Shown here: positions 57,219 to 64,000 of the stretch, one piece after another
Layout: every line of letters begins with the position of its first letter
Numbering within the stretch: position 1 is the stretch's first letter
Source: Mycoplasma phocimorsus
GTDB lineage: Bacteria; Bacillota_I; Bacilli_A; Mycoplasmatales; Metamycoplasmataceae
Direction of reading: 5' to 3'
Assembly (NCBI RefSeq): GCF_030077875.1
Contig: NZ_JASEJT010000010.1
Location: 62,001 to 126,000, forward strand
DNA length: 64,000 bases
Notes under the pieces: model-generated
Told to the model about the DNA's origin: nothing
What the model saw: only the letters and a program-made list of their open reading frames with translations
Databases searched by the model: none
Position numbers and translations under genes: made by a program

Positions 57219-57224
57219 TATAAT
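57219..57224 (+). promoter_or_regulatory. dnaK promoter -10
   Basis: TATAAT, 16 bp after a TTTGAG -35-like hexamer lying in CIRCE, and 31 bp before the ATG. Confidence 0.7.
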
Positions 57225-57243
57225 TAAATTAACTAATTATTAA

Positions 57244-59061
<1,818 letters not shown>

Positions 59062-59084
59062 TTAAAATTTAACATATTTATATG

Positions 59085-59116
59085 GAGTAAAACAAAATAG
59101 TTTTACTCTTTTTTAT
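59085..59116 (+). terminator. dnaK terminator
   Basis: GAGTAAAAC / GTTTTACTC stem followed by TTTTTT. Confidence 0.85.
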
Positions 59117-59241
59117 TATTAAATTTATTAATTATTATTAATAAAAAGTGTAAAATTTGAATTAAAAATATTAAAATTTCATATAAAGTTATAATAATAT
59201 TCTTTAATAAATTTAATTAATATCATTTTAAGGATCAAAAA

Positions 59242-61077
59242 ATGAAAAGAAAAAAAATATGGATGATATCGCCTAATATTTTGCTTTTAAGTTCAATGTC
59301 AAGCTTAGTTGCTTGCAATAATAAAGTGACATATTCACAACTAAAAGAAAATTTTAATAAACAAAAAGAAAAATTTCATTCATTAATAAAAATAGAAAAT
59401 AAAAAATTTTCATCAGTCGATCCAGTTAATAATGCTATCAACAATTATTTCTCATTATTAGAAAATAAAAAAACAATAAATAAAAAAGAATACTTTGCTG
59501 AAAATGAAAATGAAAGTAGAATAAATAATGAAGATAGTGAACTTTTACAACAATTAATAAAAGAAGAAAAACAACAAAAAGAAGAACTAAAAAAACAAAA
59601 AATTATAACAATTATTTTAACAGTAAGTGGCTCAATATTAGCTGGTGTAGCAGCTGGATTAGGTATATATTTTGGCACTAAAGATATTAATTCAGAAGCA
59701 AATCAAAAAAGACATTTTTTAGAAAATAGGTTAGAAGAATATAAAGAAATTTTTCATGATTCAAATTTTAATAATACTTTAAGTGATGTGCTAAAAAAAA
59801 TTTTAGATGAAAATTTTTTAGAAGGCATTCCTGAAGCAACATTTGTTTTTTTAAAAGAAACATTTTTACAAGAATATTTACAAGATTTTGATGAAAAAAA
59901 TGAAAAAATATTAATTAATAAATTATTAGAAATAAAAAAACCAAGTTCTGAAATTTTAAATTTATTAATTTCAGAACTAAATAAAATTGAAGTAGAAAAA
60001 AATAAAACTGAATACATTGTTTCAAAAATAAAAAAAATTCTTATTCAAATACTTAAAGATTATTTATCTAAAACAATAAAAAGTATTTTAAGTTTTGTAA
60101 CATTACAAAGCGATTATAAAAATAAAGGTTCAATTTTGGCAAGAATTATAATTAAAATATTGGAAAAAAATAATATTATTATTGATGATATAGATAACAT
60201 TTCACAAGTTCTTGGAATAATAGAATCAATTTTTAATAGTGAAAACAATACGTTATTAGATTTTTTTATAAATAAAGTAGCTGAAGTATTGGAAGAAAAT
60301 GAATTATTTTTTGATATAAAAAGCGATTTTTATAATATTTTTAATAAAACAATAAAAGAAATATTTGCTAAAAATGAAAAAAATAATGAATTAAGTTTAG
60401 AAAAAATTTTTGACATTATTATTCCTAAAATAATACAATTTGTAAAAATTGATGAAACAAAATCATATACAAGTTTTGTTAAATTTATTAATAATTTATT
60501 TATTAAAAAAAATAATAAAAAAACATGAATATATTTATTTTTTGAAAAAGGAAAAATAAATATAAATTCTGAAAATAGTCAAGAAAAAGAAATAAATAAA
60601 AAATACCAAATATTATTTCCAAAAGTTAATATTAATTTTGAAAATATATTTTTAGCTTTTAATAATAGAAAAAGTATAGTTAAAACAATTGATGGAGTAA
60701 CTAAATTATTATTTAAGCCATTATTAATTGAGTTAATAAGAAATAAAAATGACGAAAATATAAAAAAATCTATTTTTAGATTAGTCTCTCTTTTATCATT
60801 TATTTTTTACAAATATTCAAAATTAGATAATATATTTTTTGATAAAGTTTTTAAATTATTAAACCCATTCGATCCCCAAAAATATTTAGTTCAAATTATA
60901 AATGGCATATTAAAAGAATTAAAAAGTGATATAAAAATAGAAGATATTTTAGGAACACGTACTAAAAAATGGTGACATTTTTGAAATAACAGTTTTGATA
61001 TTTTTAAAATTATAAAAAATGTAATTAAAAATAAAAAAGAAGATTTAAATAAATTTATTGAATTAATTGAAGATTAA
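59242..61077 (+). CDS. Lipoprotein with internal transmembrane segment, array member 1
   Basis: This 611-residue protein belongs to a family I do not recognise. The lipobox SSLVAC gives Cys25. An acidic/basic coiled-coil spacer (to ~120) is followed by a second hydrophobic segment with small residues, SGSILAGVAAGLGIYFG (about 121-146). A long helical domain follows with repeated ILxKIL-type heptads and the shared block TSFVKFINNLF (~residue 410). The C-terminus is Trp-containing. TGA-Trp codons occur (60526-60528, 60972). AAGGATCAAAA precedes the ATG. The paralogue starts 30 bp after the stop. Confidence 0.72.
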
Positions 61078-61107
61078 AAAAATTTTAATTTAAAAGAAAG
61101 AAGACTG

Positions 61108-63087
61108 ATGATCAAAAATAAAAAAATAATTATTGTAGCATTAATATCTACTAATATTGTAATATTAACAAATGCAATCAGTTGTAATAATATTAATAAA
61201 AATAATATTATTGATTTTTCAATTGAAAATAAAAAAGACAAATTATATAATTATAAAGCAATTAAAGAAAATTCTTTAATTGATACTGCAGTTAATTTTA
61301 CATTTGATTATTTTGCAAAAAATACAAATATACATAATGGTTTTCACACTTATAAAAATGAAAATATTTTTATAGAATCCAATTTATCTGAAGATGAAAA
61401 AAATATAGAAAACCGACAAAAAGAAAATAATGAAACAGATATTTCAAAAAAACTTATTAATGAATTATTGGAAAAAAGAAAAAAACATGAAGAAAAAATT
61501 GCAATATATAAAAAGTGGATATTAATTACAAGTATAGCTAGCATAATCGTAGCAACTATTTCATCTAGTTTAGGAATTTATTTTGGTATAAAAAATAGTA
61601 ATAAAAATGTTGAAATGACAAATTTAAATTTAGAAAATCAAATTGAAGAATATAAGAAAAAATATAAAGAAATTAACCCTAATGATCATCTTTCTAATGT
61701 CATTATAAAAATTATTGATATAGCTTTTACAAAAGAATTTCCTAATGCTATATTAAATTTTTTAAAAGAAACAATTCTGAAAGATAGTTTTGAAAAAGTA
61801 AATATTGACTTTGAAACAGAATTAAAAAAAGAAATAAAAGAATCAAATGAAGCTGCTAAATCTTCTGTCAGTGATTTATTAAATAAACTTACTAAAATAA
61901 ATATAAAAAATTCTGATAACAATCAAATTAAAAATGAAATTAAAAAAGCTTTAACTGATATCACTAAAATTTATTTACCTAATTTAATAAAAGGAATTTT
62001 AAAATTTATAACTATTAATAGTAAAGTACAAACAAACAATTCAATTTTTGCTGATTTTCTAATAAAAAAATTAGATAAATGAAATATAAAATTAAACAAT
62101 AGTAATGAATTTTCTGAAATTTTAAAAACATATGTAGAATTAATTACAAGAAGAGATGATAATCTTATTGCGTTTTTAATAAAGAAAGCCTCAAATGTTA
62201 TTAATAGAACAGATTTGTCAATTAATATTATTGATAATCTTTTTACAATCATAAATAAATTTATAGAAGATTTAATTTTAAAAGATAATAATGATAAAAA
62301 TGGAGAAAAAAGTAAAGCTATAGATGCAGCAAAAATCATTAATATTTTATTACCAAAAATTATAAGTTCTATTAAAATTGATGCCGAAAAAGATTATTTA
62401 TCTTTTGTTAAATTTGTTAATGGAATGTTTGAACAAAACAATAAACATAGTAATGTTAATAATAAACAATTGTGAGTTTATAAATTGATTGAAGGAGGAA
62501 AATTTAAGCCTGATACTCAAGTTTATTTAGAAAATCAAATTGTTTCAGAAAATCAACAAATTAATAATAGAAAAATAATTATTCCTGAAGTAGATTTTAG
62601 CCTTGATGAAAAATTTCTTGTATTATTGGAATTAAATAATATTTCAGGTTTTATAACAAAATTATTTAACTTATTATTTGAGCCTTTAGTTATAGAGTTA
62701 AAAAAAAGTGAAAATAATAAATCTGAAAATGCTAAAAAAGCTATTATAAGATTAACTGGATTAATTTCTTTTATTTATTATAAATTAAGTTCGAATAATA
62801 AAAGTGGATTTTTTAATACATTAAAAAAAGATCTTACTCCAGCAGATCCTAAATATGCAATACCTAAAACAATATCTAAACTTTTTGATAAACATAATAT
62901 TAAAAAAGAATTAACAGAGTTATTTGGACAAAGTATTTATGACCCATATTTATATATTTTTAAAATTGGCTCATATGAAATTTTTTCAGCAGCAAAAAAA
63001 CAAGTTGAAAAACATAAAGAAAATATTAGTGATCTAAAAAAAATATTTGAAAGCGGAACATTTTCAAATAAAAATTCTTCTAAATAA
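61108..63087 (+). CDS. Lipoprotein with internal transmembrane segment, array member 2
   Basis: This 659-residue paralogue of the preceding gene has lipobox LTNAISC (Cys26), a low-complexity Asn/Lys/Glu spacer and the internal helix WILITSIASIIVATISSSLGIYFG (about 137-162). The same helical domain follows, with FLKETIL, IYLPNLIKGILKFIT, YLSFVKFVNGMF and KLFNLLFEPLVIELKKS. The last hallmark also occurs in member 1 (LLFKPLLIEL). AAGAAAG precedes the ATG. It is four bases from member 3, so the array is one operon. Function unknown. Confidence 0.72.
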
Positions 63088-63091
63088 AATT

Positions 63092-64000
63092 ATGAAAAAA
63101 AACAGATTTAAATTATTTTTTAAATTATTAGCAATGTTATTTATTTTTGGTAATATATTTTTATCTTCTTGTAACAAAAATTTTATTAACAAAAATTCAA
63201 TAATATTAAGTTTTAAAAAGAATAAAAATAATAATTTTTTAATAAATACTAATAATAACAATATTAATTTTTCCTTAAAAAATTTATTCGAAAAAAGCGA
63301 AGAAACAACTTCTAATAATTTACTTAAAAAAGAAGACAATAAAATTATAGAAGTGAATAGTAATAATTTAGAAAATAAATTAGTTATTAATGGTAAAAAT
63401 GACAAGTTGATAGATCAATTATTTAAGGAAGAACTTAAAAATAAAAAAAATGAGAAAAAATATAAAATTATAACTATTTCTTTTATTTTAACTAGTTCAA
63501 TTATTACTGGAATAGCTGTAGGATTAGGAACTTATTTTGGTATAAAAAATTTTAATTCAGACAAAAATCAGGAAAAAAAACGTTTAGAAAATATACTAAA
63601 TGAATATAAATTATTAATAAAAGATACTAGAAAATCAGAATCTCTTATTAATGTTCTAAATAAAATTCTTAGTTTAGTATTTGAAAAAAATTTTCCTAAA
63701 ATAATTTACAAACTTTTAAAAGAAACAAGATTAAATAAATATTTACAAGATTTTGAGGGCGAATCCCAAAATTTATTAATAGAAAAATTAAAAAATATAG
63801 AAGCACCTACAAAAGATATATTAAACAAACTTTTAAATGAATTGATTAAAATAAATGTTTCATCAGAAGATAGTGAAGATAAGATAATTAAACAAATTAA
63901 AAGCTGAGTTGTAGATATCACAAGAATTTACTTACCTAAAACAATAAAAAATATATTAGATTTTTTTACAGTAAAAAGTAATGTATCTAATCAAGCTTCT
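63092..64000 (+). CDS. Lipoprotein with internal transmembrane segment, array member 3 (3' end outside window)
   Basis: The first 303 codons of a third paralogue. The start at 63092 gives the signal peptide LAMLFIFGNIFLSSC with Cys27; frames upstream of it overlap member 2. An Asn/Lys-rich spacer leads to internal helix IITISFILTSSIITGIAVGLGTYFG (about 126-150). The shared blocks LLKETRLNKYLQDF and IYLPKTIKNILDF follow. TGA at 63905-63907 is Trp. The array may continue beyond the window. Confidence 0.7.

Overview
The window is a piece of an AT-rich mollicute genome, most likely a Mycoplasma sensu lato. The main evidence is genetic code 4: nearly every long gene reads through in-frame TGA as tryptophan, and only TAA or TAG end genes. 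Other support comes from many lipoproteins with a Ser-Cys or Ala-Cys lipobox, ECF and Ktr transporters, a fused SecDF, and very compact operons. I cannot name the species. The presence of pyruvate kinase and a maltodextrin pathway points to a sugar-fermenting organism.

Region 1 (1-29 kb) is a housekeeping backbone. In order it holds ecfA2(partial)-ecfT-nfo, tRNA-Gly, ktrA-aspS facing ktrB, gyrA, rpmF, ruvA-ruvB-secDF, a small unknown gene, prolyl aminopeptidase, a DnaI-type helicase loader, a Ca2+-type P-ATPase, an amino-acid permease, smpB, a membrane protein, an ABC-F ATPase overlapping tyrS, a PQ-loop protein, an Smr protein overlapping mutM, and an S1-like protein overlapping a phosphoglucose-isomerase-like gene. 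Three of these look enzymatically degenerate: the ABC-F protein (one dead ATP site), the MutM-like protein (damage-reading residues lost) and the PGI-like protein (all active-site signatures lost).

Region 2 (29-45 kb) is accessory. A lipoprotein without an ATG start faces a 2,258-residue pullulanase lipoprotein. Next come three paralogous cysteine-rich membrane proteins, the third frameshifted, with a dead IS30-family transposase between the first two. Two inverted remnants of an IS3-family element follow, then tRNA-Arg and tRNA-Cys.

Region 3 (45-47 kb) is a Type II restriction-modification pair: a C5 cytosine methyltransferase and an Eco47II/Sau96I-like endonuclease.

Region 4 (47-59 kb) holds pyk, an S41-peptidase lipoprotein, a HAD-phosphatase lipoprotein, an operon of GH13 alpha-glucosidase, beta-phosphoglucomutase and GH65 phosphorylase, then apt and CIRCE-controlled dnaK. 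The surface pullulanase, GH65 phosphorylase, beta-PGM, alpha-glucosidase and pyruvate kinase together outline use of branched alpha-glucans or maltodextrins.

Region 5 (59-64 kb) is a tandem array of three paralogous lipoproteins, the last cut by the window edge. Each has a lipobox, a charged spacer and a second internal small-residue transmembrane segment. A similar internal segment recurs in the pullulanase and in the Cys-rich family.

No rRNA, CRISPR array or prophage is visible.
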